In this document: piece by piece, positions 54,260 to 64,000 of the stretch | Position numbering within the stretch: position 1 is the first letter of the stretch | How the letters are laid out: each line of letters starts with the position of its first letter | Source of the DNA: Piezodorus guildinii | Taxonomy: Eukaryota > Arthropoda > Insecta > Hemiptera > Pentatomidae | NCBI GenBank assembly: GCA_023052935.1 | Contig: CM041292.1 | Coordinates: 99,991,587-100,055,586, forward strand | DNA: 64,000 bases | Direction: 5' to 3' | The notes under the pieces: model-generated | The model's input: the letters and a program-made list of their open reading frames with translations, nothing else | What the model was told of the DNA's origin: nothing | Database searches by the model: none | Translations under genes and position numbers: made by a program

Positions 54260-54775
54260 TGCGTGAAATAATTTGAATGTTTTAAATGAGCTGATATAAA
54301 CGAATGTTCTTCACCAATCGAATGACACCGTCGACGGCCCGACCATTATCGCTTAATGCCTCAGAGACTTTACGTGGTACGCCACATTTTACAAATTCCC
54401 TACTGTAACGAGGACACTTTTAGAAAATATGACTCACTGTGAGAGTCACTTTACACAGTTGACATCGAGGTGGATCCTTTCGTGGCATGAGTGAGGCAGC
54501 AGTGTCCTATCCTCAGGCGGGCGATAACTACCTTCTCACGCCTGCACTTTCTTGATGATGAGACCCAGCAGCTGATGGTCGGTTTGACGCTTTTCAATTT
54601 GTTATTCTCCAGTGCAGTCCAAGACTGTTTATGATCTTCGCATTTATTGGCTGAAACAGCTCAGATGATGAAATAAAATAGGGCATTATTTTCTTCTTCC
54701 GAATGTGCCTCTGTTGCTGCTCTGTCAGCTTCCTCGTTCCCTGATATCCTGGAAAAACTGGGAAACCAAAAGAAT
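54260..54775 (-). pseudogene. RNase H-containing LINE ORF2 C-terminus
   Basis: The minus-strand frame reads FWFPSFSRISGNEEADRAAT, matching the VPSHxGIxGNExADxxA motif of LINE RNase H domains (GNE..AD). After a stop and frameshift, REKVVIARLRIGHC (the LRIGH block) follows, with a second frame giving PRCQLCK and SYFL.C-type knuckle remnants (C-x2-C ... H ... C). It therefore represents an I-like or related RNase H-bearing LINE, distinct from the RNase H-less Jockey elements. Several lesions are present. Confidence 0.7.
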
Positions 54776-56053
54776 TTTTTTTTTTTTTTTAAGAGCCCTC
54801 CAACTGTTTGGTTGCGAAGTGGACCTCCAGTACAGTAGGGTTAAGATGAATTAATATTAAGGATATAATGATCTATTCGATAATAACAAGGCTTGAAAGA
54901 CAACATCGGATTTTTGAAAACGAAACTCGAAAACGTCGATCACCCACAGCTCACAGGAGTAAACTAAGTTTGTATGCTAATACAAGATAAACAGAGGAAC
55001 ATTGATTTTTTACCCAGTTTCCGGGTTGGCGGCTAAATAAGATATACCCCGTACTCCTGGAGGTTCCAAGATTGGCACGGTTAAAAGGTTGGATCCTCCG
55101 AGTTGCCAAGTGCTGTAGATAGACCCCAAGAAAGAAAATGGTTGAGGAGGTAGGCAGTATCTGGGGAGGTGAGGGACGGCCTTCTGAGATAGCAGAAAGA
55201 GAGATAGTGGAATCAATATTCGATAATACACCGCCTACATTAGCTATCCTCTTATCCCGATATACTTCATCCCTGGTATATTACGCATTCTTTAAAAGAA
55301 TATTTAGTTTTCTGTAATTTTAATAATTACATTAGATCAAATTTGTTGTATAACATTAGAAAATGCTGATAATGAAATGCGATAATCTCCTTTTAGAGAC
55401 GTCTCTTGTATGGGAAATCATTCATTTTTCATCCACTCGATCAATATTTTTCTGAACCTCGCCTGGCCCCGATTCAGATTGTGTTTGTTCTTTTGCTAAA
55501 ATGAGGCAAAAAAACACTTACTTAGAGCTGTCACCATTGTAGAAATGTTTTTCTCGTCAAGCTTAGGGTGATTTCGTCGAAGAAATACGTCGATGTTTGT
55601 ACAACCCCACTAGCACTCACCCAAATCGTGGTATTTAATTTTGACGTTAGTTGATGTTGACTAGACAATGTTAACAACTAGACTGAACTGGAATTAAAAG
55701 TGTTTTGAAGTGACATGTATCATCTGAGCCAATTGGGTAAACAAAATAGAGCAACAAACAAGGGGGTACTCTAATCCTTTCTTTTCTTTGCGGTGTTACG
55801 ATCAGATATTCAGATAAAGACAGATGATTTTTGTTCTAATCTTTATTTTAACACGTCTATTTTGAGAAAATACCATCCCCATCTCGGAGAAAGCCGGAGC
55901 TTTTTTTGTTGCACTACCTTTTCAAAATGTTTACGGTAGTTCGTAACTTAGGTCGTAATTTTGGTTACGTGATAAAAAATATATTTTTGACCAATTTGTC
56001 TTATGTATGGCATATTAAAACATCCTTAAACAGGAATAAAACATTAGAATTAT
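54776..56053. other. No recognisable gene
   Basis: T-run at 54,776-54,790. 54,800-55,260 is GC-richer with a 73-codon minus frame lacking signatures. The rest is anonymous. Confidence 0.4.
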
Positions 56054-56063
56054 TTTAATATTT
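56054..56063. repeat. Target-site duplication of element C, left copy
   Basis: tttaatattt, repeated at 61,057-61,066 directly after the poly-A tail. Confidence 0.8.
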
Positions 56064-56592
56064 AGTACCTTGGTTAATGGCCGCAACTGCAGTTCTATTC
56101 TTTCGTAGCTCTGTGTTTGTTACACTTTCACCACGGTTCTATCAACATGTCAGCTATAAAACTTTGTGAACAGTGAGTTTACTATCAACTAAACACTTTA
56201 ATATTCACGGATAGTGAGGTGAGTGACTATTTGTACCGATACGCGATATCTTATAAACTGATAGCTATCTGGTTGAGATAGCAACGTGGCCCTAATCCTT
56301 AACAGTTATCTTTATTTTTAAAGGGCTAGGCCAAGTTTACTGACTCAGTCATCTCTGTTTTCGTCTAGGACTTTATTTTGTTTTTAGTTTCATTCATTTC
56401 TTTTAAATTTTCAAAGACCATTTTTTTTTCCTATTTGTTATAATTGTTTCTTAGAAATGTTTTCTTTATTAATTGTATATAATCATGTGAATAGTTTAGT
56501 TTTTAAGTATTTATTGTATAAAATTTATTTTTTATTTTAATACGCAGGTGTATATTGATTTTTTTGTTTTCTTTTCTTTCATTTAATTAATA
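56064..56592 (+). promoter_or_regulatory. 5' UTR and presumed internal promoter of element C
   Basis: The outer part aligns with the start of element A (aatggc ... ctg.cacagttcta-like). The inner part is T-rich. Promoter function is inferred from the clade. Confidence 0.55.
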
Positions 56593-58220
56593 ATGGACTT
56601 AGACAGAAATACGTCCGGTGAGGACTCAGAGGAGACCCCTTTCTCTGAAATAAGTGAAACGGACTCTCAATATTTGACTCGCCGTATGAAGCGGCATCGG
56701 AACTCCCTTCCTCCCGGATTTGGGGGTAATTCACCAAATAAAAAAAAAATAAATCAAATAAAACTAAGCAGCCGTCTGAGCAAAATATGTCACCGCCAAA
56801 AACCCGCAGTAAACTCACTGCAGCCAACCCAATAGAACCAGTTCCATCATCATCAGCCGCTCCGTCTGTCTTCACAGCGCCATCTACCTCTGCCAGTACG
56901 TCAGGTACAGCCAACACAATTTCAGAGCCTCAAGGGTTTTGTGATCCCGAACCCCCACCAATATTTGTCAATAACATACAAAATTTTATGTCGTTTGGTC
57001 AAGAAATTGGAGATTTGATCGGACAGCCCAACTTTCGTTGTTACTCGAGAATAAACGATATTAAGATCAACACAACAAATAAAGACAGTTACAAAAAGCT
57101 TGTCAACCACTTGAATTCAAAAAGCTACGACTTCCATTGTTACCAATTGAAACAAGAAAAGTCATATCGTGTCGTTCTTAGAGGACTCCACTCATCAACT
57201 CCCACAGATGCTATCAAAAGAGGGATAGAAGAAATAGGCTACAATGTCCGAAAGGTCTCTCCCGTTTTCCATCCAAAGGGAAAATATCCACTGCCTCTAT
57301 TTTTCGTGGATCTAGAACCTGCCATAAATAACCCAGAAATATTTAATATAACACGACTGGTATACTCCATTGTGCGATTTGAACAGCCTAGGCCGACATC
57401 TACGATAGTACAGTGTACTAAATGTCAAAATTTGGGACACACTAAATCCTACTGTTACCACCAGGCCCGGTGCGTCAAATGTGCCGGCCCTCATGCTACA
57501 GAGACCTGCCCGAAATCTCGTGATGAACCAGCAAAATGTGCTCTCTGTGGTGAAGCACATCCAGCGAGCTACAGAGGCTGTTCGGTCTACAAAAATCTGC
57601 TCAGACAGAGATCACAAAACCCTCTACCCAAAAGTCTGGAACAGAAAAATAATACACCTGCACCACCTCCTGTACTGGATAACCTGGTAAATTTTCCAGA
57701 AATTCAGAAAGCTTCTGTTAACATGACTCCACAGCCAACTACTCCTAGACCTGGAAATCAAGATCGACAGAACATTAAGAAGCCCTCCTCCGTTATCAAC
57801 TCGCAGCCTCAACAACCTAGAAGGCAGGCGCCTCCGAACTCCCAACCCATGACCCAGATTTCCCATCCCCAGCTTGAAGCTCCACATCAACCAACCCCTC
57901 CTCATCAGATACCTGTTAGGGTTAAATTACCTCCAGAAAAACCTCACCCGATCCCATCCCGTTCTTCTGTACAGCCAAATCAACCCAATCCTCAACCCCA
58001 AACATCCCAAAATGCATATCATGGTACCCCTCGACGGGTGCAGACTCCAGCCAATGTACCAGCTCAACTAAATTATCCTTCCCAATCCTATAATATACCC
58101 CCACCTGACTTTTACTCCATCCTTAATTCCTTCCTATTAGATCTCAAAGAAACCATCCAGCCGCTTATCTCCCTTCTCACTCGTATCCTTTCCGAAATCC
58201 CATTTAATTTCCCACGATGA
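56593..58220 (+). pseudogene. Element C ORF1: Gag-like zinc-knuckle protein, one frameshift
   Basis: ATG 56,593 (MDLDRNTSGEDSEETPFSEI) matches element A ORF1. The frame shifts in the A-run at about 56,742-56,751 (after NSPNKKK) and continues in the frame of 56,787-58,220. The PRE_C2HC-type domain (VVLRGLHSSTPTDAIKRGIE ... PLFFVDLEP) and three zinc knuckles are intact (CTKCQNLGHTKSYC, CVKCAGPHATETC, CALCGEAHPASYRGC), followed by a Pro/Gln-rich region and the end LLTRILSEIPFNFPR. The stop overlaps the ORF2 start as ATGA (58,217-58,220). Confidence 0.92.
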
Positions 58221-60906
58221 GTGTAAAGCCCCTAGCTATCCTCTTATGGAACGCTAATGGCCTACTCAACCACCGAGACGAACTCGACATACTCCTACAT
58301 GACAATCACATACATATTGCATTAATAACTGAAACTCATTTCACTCAACGATCAAAATTTTACATACGTGACTACATCACTTATAGAACAGACCACCCAG
58401 ACAACACTGCCCATGCCGGATCATGCGTTCTTATCCATAAATCCCTTCCACATTCCCTTATTCCTACTACTCCATCTGACGCTATGCAATCCTCTTCTGT
58501 AATCATTTTAACTCGTCCTTTCCATCTCACACTCTCAGCTGTATACTGTCCTCCTGGTAACACCATTTCCTATAGCCTTCTTAATTCCTTATTCCGATCT
58601 CTTGGGCCGCGCTTCATTGCTGGAGGTGATTACAACGCTAAACACCAACGATGGGGTTGTCGAGCATCCAACTCCCGTGGTAGTATCCTTTCTAACGTCA
58701 CAAACTCCAATTGTTATTCTATCCTTGCTCCTACGAATCCCACATATTGGCCTACATCCCTAAAAAAAAAACCTGATATCCTGGATATATTTGTTACCTC
58801 TCAAATCCCTACTTCCCAAGCCGAAATCAAATCTCTGAATGACCTTTCATCTGACCACAGTCCTGTTCTGCTTTCTTTGCATTCAAACTTTGTTCCTATA
58901 CCCTCTCCTCCTACATTAATTACAGGACGTGTAAACTGGGACCAATTTCGATATGACATAGAAAGTAAACTAGACTTAAAACTTCCACTAAAGACAAAAC
59001 AAGATATTGACCAAGCCATAGAAAAACTTACTGACTCAATAAGTAGCACCATAATAGACAACACAACTAACACCAAACCTGATAAACCTCAGAAAAGTAA
59101 CCTACCACAGCACATTCAGATCTTATTGAGAGAAAAGCGCACAGCAAGATCGAAGTGGCACAGGACCAGATACCCAAAAGACAAAACTTATTACACCCAA
59201 CTGACTAACAAACTAAAATCAGAACTCAAAAAATACAAAATTTAAAAAACTTGACGGAAAATCTTACGATTACTGACAAATCACTATGGACGACTACTAA
59301 AAAAATCCTGAAGTTTAAAGATTTCAACCATCCACTCCTTAATGAAACCCGAACCTGGACACGATCCGACGAAGAAAAATCCCAGATATTTGCTCAGCAC
59401 CTCTCTAAAATATATAATCCTCATCCTGAAATACTCAATTCAAACCATGTTGAATGTATTGAAACAGAACTCAATATTCCTCTCCAAATGACCCTACCAC
59501 CTAAAGCATTTCATCCTTCAGAAATAGCCAATATCATTCACAGATTACCTTCCCGCAAAGCTCCTGGACATGACCTAGTTACTTCCTATATAATGAAACA
59601 GCTTCCTCGAAAATCCATCTGTTTTCTTACCTACATATATAATGCTATCCTCCGGACCACATATTTTCCTGACTCCTGGAAACTATCCATTGTTAAGATG
59701 ATTCCCAAACCCCAAAAGCCGCTTGAACATCCATCCTCTTACCGTCCAATTTCTCTATTACCTATTATGGGTAAAATCTTTGAAAAACTCCTTCTGAAAC
59801 GAATATATCCCATCCTTGATTCTAATCATATCATCCCTGATCATCAGTTCGGATTCCGAACATCCCACTCCACTATCCAGCAATGTCATCGTGTGGTGGA
59901 CGTTGTCTCTTCTGGTTTGGAGCGCGGGTTGTACTGCACGGGAGCCTTTCTCGATGTAGAACAGGCCTTTGATAGAGTCTGGCACCCAGGACTGTTGTAC
60001 AAACTCCGTAAATTTCTTCCTCCCACATATTTCCTGATTCTTCAATCCTACCTCTCTGATAGATCCTTCAAAATTAATCACAATAGTTCCTATTCATCCC
60101 TTTTTATACAGACTGCTGGTGTTCCTCAAGGCAGTATTCTAGGACCCATTCTATACACAGTATATACAGCTGATATCCCAACCCATCCTAACACTTTCCT
60201 TTCTACCTATGCTAATGACACCTGCGTGTTATCAGTTCATAAAGATCCATTTGTTGCCTCAAATACCCTTCAAGCCCACATCAAAGACCTAGAAGTATGG
60301 TGTCAGAACTGGAGAATAAAAATAAATTCCAACAAATCCCATCAAATAACTTTTACCCTTCGCCGTAAACCTTTGACTTCCTGCCCTAAAGTATGCTTTA
60401 ATAACACTCAACTAGTTCCTGTTGAACAGATCCGATACCTAGGACTTCTTCTTGACAAACGCCTAACTTGGAATCCACATACACGACTAAAACGACAAGA
60501 AACTGCTCGCCGCTTTAGGCTACTTCAACACTTACTAGACAAACGATCAAACCTTCCTCTTAACTACAAAAGGCTCATCTACATGACTATTATAAGACCA
60601 ATCTGGACTTACGGAGTAGAGCTTTGGGGCTCTACTAAACCATCAAATTCTTCCCGCATCCAATCCTTACAATCCAAAATCCTTCGTAAAATCCTCAATG
60701 CTCCTTACTATGTCACGAATAAACTTATCCATAAAGACCTTAATGTTCCCTATGTTACTGATTTGGCCCGGACCAGGTATCAATCCTTTCATGACAAACT
60801 CCATTCTCACTCTAACCCACTAGTTTCAATCCTTTCTTCCTCTTCAATTCCGGATAATCCTCCGAGGCGCCTGAAAAGGAAATGGCCCCGGGACCTTCTA
60901 GTTTAA
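58217..60906 (+). pseudogene. Element C ORF2: endonuclease-reverse transcriptase, broken
   Basis: The endonuclease is complete (LWNANG, TETH, YCPPG, GGDYNAKHQRWG, DILDIF, LSSDHSP). The frame breaks at about 59,225-59,245 within caaaaaatacaaaattt and resumes in the +1-shifted frame as QNLKNLTENL, aligning with element A. The RT keeps SYRPISLLP, GAFLDVEQAFDRVWHPG and AGVPQGSILGP, but the catalytic box at 60,208-60,219 reads Y-A-N-D instead of Y-A-D-D (gat to aat at 60,214), which should abolish polymerisation. The C-terminus matches A to the last residues (PPRRLKRKWPRDLLV). Confidence 0.93.
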
Positions 60907-61056
60907 AATATTTTTAGAGTGCTGCCACTGGGTAGTGTCTCTACATGTTTTTCATGACAGTTTTGTATATTACCATCACATTTACTAGATGTATTTTTAT
61001 TTAATACAGTTGTAAATATCAATAAATATGTTTTAAAAAAAAAAAAAAAAAAAAAA
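60907..61056 (+). other. 3' UTR and poly-A tail of element C
   Basis: Contains gctgccactgggtagtgt and ends atatcaataaatatgtttt plus about 22 A. The same UTR is found in the A/C-type fragments at 3.9-4.4, 12.4-12.8, 16.0-16.5 and 29.5-30.1 kb. Confidence 0.88.
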
Positions 61057-61066
61057 TTTAATATTT
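61057..61066. repeat. Target-site duplication of element C, right copy
   Basis: tttaatattt, identical to 56,054-56,063. Confidence 0.8.
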
Positions 61067-61414
61067 TTTTCAGTTATACAGCAAACTCTGAAAGTTAGGT
61101 GTAATTTAAGCAAAACTTCCACTATCTTGACTTAAAGCCTCAATAAATGGGGCTAAACATTAGTCTGGATGAAATTTGTGCTACATCTAGATGCAGTGGC
61201 TAATGTATAACAGAAAAAAGAGCCAGATGATCAAAATCAAAATTTTCGAAAAATCTAGTTTTTTTTTCGCACTTACCCCACTGTGCGCCATATGAATTAA
61301 TAAATAGCTAAATTAGCAGTGGTGATAGGCTATTTACCTTTCCATTATTTATGCCTTTTCATATTAGTTAATTGTCTTTAAACAGCTACATAAACAGTTA
61401 CACACTATATAGTT
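61067..61414. other. No recognisable gene
   Basis: Contains gttt.gcacttaccccactgtgcgcc, which has the look of dispersed repeat sequence, but it has no second copy in the window. Confidence 0.4.
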
Positions 61415-62060
61415 TTTTTTTAGAAATAATAAACCATTGTGTAATAATTTGCAGCGGTTTTTACTTGCACTTACCTATATATGAAATACAATATATACTC
61501 AGGGAAAGTATTGCGATCGTGAAAATTTCCGGATTCCAGTTTTCAACGGAATTAAAATTTATTATTATTAAAATTTCACATTCAAGACAATTATATGTTA
61601 CATAAACGTTTTCATTAAATTAAGCAAGCCGAAAGAGCCACTGCGTACCATGCATTTTGCACCTCTCGCCTTATTATTTAGGTTTTATTCTTAATGAAAT
61701 AGTCTTACAGGGCTTAACTGCCTTTATTTTACATTTTCTTCCTCTGAAGCACCTTTGATTTTGTGTATTTTAAAAATATAACCATATATAAGTTAAACGA
61801 ATGCCAAATCTAAAGGAGAAAGGAGCCAAAATATTTTTTTTATGGAATTTTTGGACATAAAAAAAGTAATATAGATATATAATATATACCGGTGGAAAGC
61901 TAAAGATTTTCGAAAAAATATTATCTTATATCAGATTCTTTAATAAAACACATGTTTCTATTGAAACTTAATGTAATTAATTCTTTGATGATTCAGTTTG
62001 AAATTCTTTGATTGATTTTAACAAAGGAGGTAAGTAAAAGTCGTGTGTTGCGCGCATCAG
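61415..62060 (+). repeat. Repeat Y tail joined to repeat Z
   Basis: The Y tail block (agaaataataaaccattgtg, taataatttgcagcgg) runs directly into the Z start (cttacctatatatgaaatac, gggaaagtattgcgatcgtg), then cagggcttaactgcc, cctttgattttgtg, ctaaaggag, and gtaagtaaaagtcgtgtgtt near 62,035. This copy suggests that Y and Z are two parts of one larger element. Confidence 0.55.
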
Positions 62061-64000
62061 ATGTTTCTTTATTTTAAAAGCATCTAATCCTTATAGTATA
62101 ATTTCATTAGAAACATAACTCTAACTGTTAATAGTGTTTCATTTAGAGACTATGTTGTCTTATTCTAGTATTAACTATCTATTATTAAATAAGTATTAGA
62201 TTTAGAACCCAGGCCAATTGTCTGTGAAAACTATGTACATGATTTATAACATTAATAATAACCACCACTAGGACCAATTACAAACCCAGACACCATGGCT
62301 ACAATATGTATGAGCAAATAGATATATCTGTATCCATATCTAAAGACTAAGCTATCTAAAGACTATGCCAGTGTTTGTCTATGCATCAGATTCAACCAAA
62401 ACATTCCTCGACACTCCAGAATATATTACTTTTAAGAAGATATTTTAATGAAGTCTGATGTCCAACATGGTGCCTTAAAAATGAAATTATATTTCGTTCT
62501 ATGTGATATGATGTTAAATATATCATACAAAGTTATGCGTTTTACCAAGATTAAATTGGTCGTAAGAGAAATATTTTAATTATAAAAAAGAGGAAGACAA
62601 TTTTTAATTCTAGATTTTAAATCAAAATTACCTTTTACAATTATTACCTGTATGTCACTACATACAAAACTGCAAGGTTGTTTAAGACGATATGCCTTCA
62701 TGAGTTGTACTATGAATTGAAATATTTTAAATCTTTAAGCTCTTTCAGATACTTTACCCAATCAGCTTTTTTGTATTGTACTTCTCCCAATTGTAATTGC
62801 AAGTCGAAGGAATGTGTGAGGATAGCTAATTAAGGTTGATAAAGATTAATCTGCTATTCGTAAAAACGAAATGATAATAGAAGAAACGTTTAGAAATTCT
62901 TTTAATAAACTAGTCTAAGTTAACTAGTTATTTAACATCACCTTACGTACTTTGACCAATAATAATTTGAATGTTTATTTCTTTATTAAGTATTACAGTC
63001 TGCTAATGGGAATCATTTCTTACAAGCAATAGCAAACCTGATCAGGGGAGGGAGTTATTAGTTAATAGGATCGTTAATTAATTTTATCCTCAGAGCGCCC
63101 TAGTTGCAGAAGTGAAGGCCATGTGGGTTAATAGCAGAAGCCATTTCTATTGTGGGATTTAGACGGCTTGGGACGCCATTAAGGGAGAGTTGAGGAAGAC
63201 GTTTACTTGGTAGTAGGCAAAGTTCTTAGCTCGAGTGTTACTTCTAAGCCCCCCCTGCTAAGTATAGGGTCCTTTATGGGCGACCTCTGCCCAGGCCAAT
63301 ATCACCGCAGATTAAAACTTGTTATTTCCCTCTCAGTAGCTTTTCCATTATGTCAATTAGTTTCTCCATCAATAACTCGTAAATCGCATGCAATGAATTT
63401 TTAAAAACAAAACAACATTTTAAGTAAATAATCGGATAAAACCATGTGGATTTTGAGTTAGCTCCTGGCAATAATGGGTACCTAAATCAATTTTAATCAA
63501 TGGGAATTACTGGTCATCAATAAATAATTAGTAACCAATACTATACACACAGTTAACCATTCCACTTCAGAAATCTATAGTTCAGTTTAGTAAACAATTA
63601 TTGAGGTTCATCTTTTCTGTGAACAGCCAACAAAAACAATGTGAAAGTAAAAATACAATTCATATTTACGCACCTTCAATGCTCTTATTTCAGTTAATTT
63701 ACTCTAAAATTTTAGAAAATGGTTGTCAGGAGAATCCAGACCTGAAAACCAGTGAGGTATTTATCAGTGCACATACATACAACTGTATTGTAGTTTATTG
63801 TAGTCGATATTTATTAAGGCTTGATCTTTCAAGTTTATATTTCTGTGAAAGGCCAACAAAATTTACATTATCAGAGCACTTATTTAAGTAAATTTATTTT
63901 CAATGTTTCAGCAAAGACCATCAAGAAATCTAGATACCTAAAAAATCTATTCGTCAAGACAGCAAAATACTGTCACACGGTGTCAACTTTAATGGTTAAG
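62061..64000. other. No recognisable gene
   Basis: Anonymous AT-rich sequence. 63,050-63,320 is GC-richer without signature. Two similar stretches (around 63,615-63,705 and 63,840-63,890, both with tttctgtgaa..gccaacaaaa) form a weak local duplication. Confidence 0.4.

Larger units (their letters stand above)
56064..61056 (+). mobile_element. Jockey-type LINE 'C', full length, catalytically dead
   Basis: Plus-strand non-LTR retrotransposon of about 4.99 kb: 5' UTR ~529 nt, ORF1, ORF2, 3' UTR ~130 nt, poly-A ~22 nt, and a 10-bp target duplication. It is very similar to element A in both ORFs and in the 3' UTR, so the two belong to one family. It carries one frameshift in each ORF and a substituted RT catalytic Asp. 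Confidence 0.93.

Noticed and set aside
63600..63891. A gene or a tandem array
   Set aside because: Only two weakly similar stretches about 220 bp apart were seen, too little to call.
1..64000. CRISPR arrays, bacterial operons, rRNA genes, viral integrations
   Set aside because: No regularly spaced short repeats, no dense same-strand gene packing, no rRNA-like blocks, and no capsid, envelope or LTR structures were seen. All RT sequences have non-LTR features.

Overview
The window looks like AT-rich nuclear DNA from an arthropod-like invertebrate. It is crowded with Jockey-clade and other LINEs, tRNA-derived SINEs, mariner, Tc1-like and hAT-like DNA transposons, and long (TA)n microsatellites. 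There are no operons, ribosome binding sites, rRNA genes or CRISPR arrays, and I found no host protein-coding gene I would assert with confidence. The species cannot be fixed from what is visible.

Layout. 1-35 kb is a patchwork of decayed repeats: 5'-truncated Jockey 3' ends on both strands, an RTE-like reverse transcriptase (RT) relic (about 14.0-14.5 kb), two SINE families, and several unnamed interspersed families that I call Y, Z, V and W. Other items here are a 560-bp Tc1-like MITE (23,695-24,254), a Penelope-like hammerhead motif (about 23.4 kb), a foldback with arms of about 400 bp (27.9-28.8 kb) and many (TA)n arrays.

35-61 kb holds three full-length Jockey-type non-LTR retrotransposons, each bounded by a target-site duplication (TSD). 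Element A (minus, 35,360-40,435) is broken by frameshifts and stops. Element B (plus, 44,197-48,979) has both ORFs open and every endonuclease and RT signature residue I looked for. Element C (plus, 56,064-61,056) carries two frameshifts and a mutated RT catalytic box (YADD to YAND). ORF1 is a Gag-like RNA-binding protein with three zinc knuckles. ORF2 is an APE endonuclease plus reverse transcriptase without RNase H. Together they would form the RNP that carries out target-primed reverse transcription.

Insertion history can be read directly. B sits inside an older CR1-like LINE. A cecropia-type mariner with 29/29-bp terminal inverted repeats and a large internal deletion sits inside another LINE, next to its RT catalytic motif. 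A hAT-like element with a BED-finger relic sits inside a SINE, which itself sits inside repeat Y. Another copy of repeat Y carries both the Tc1-like MITE and a truncated LINE. 61.4-62.1 kb is repeat Y/Z sequence, and 62.1-64 kb shows nothing recognisable.
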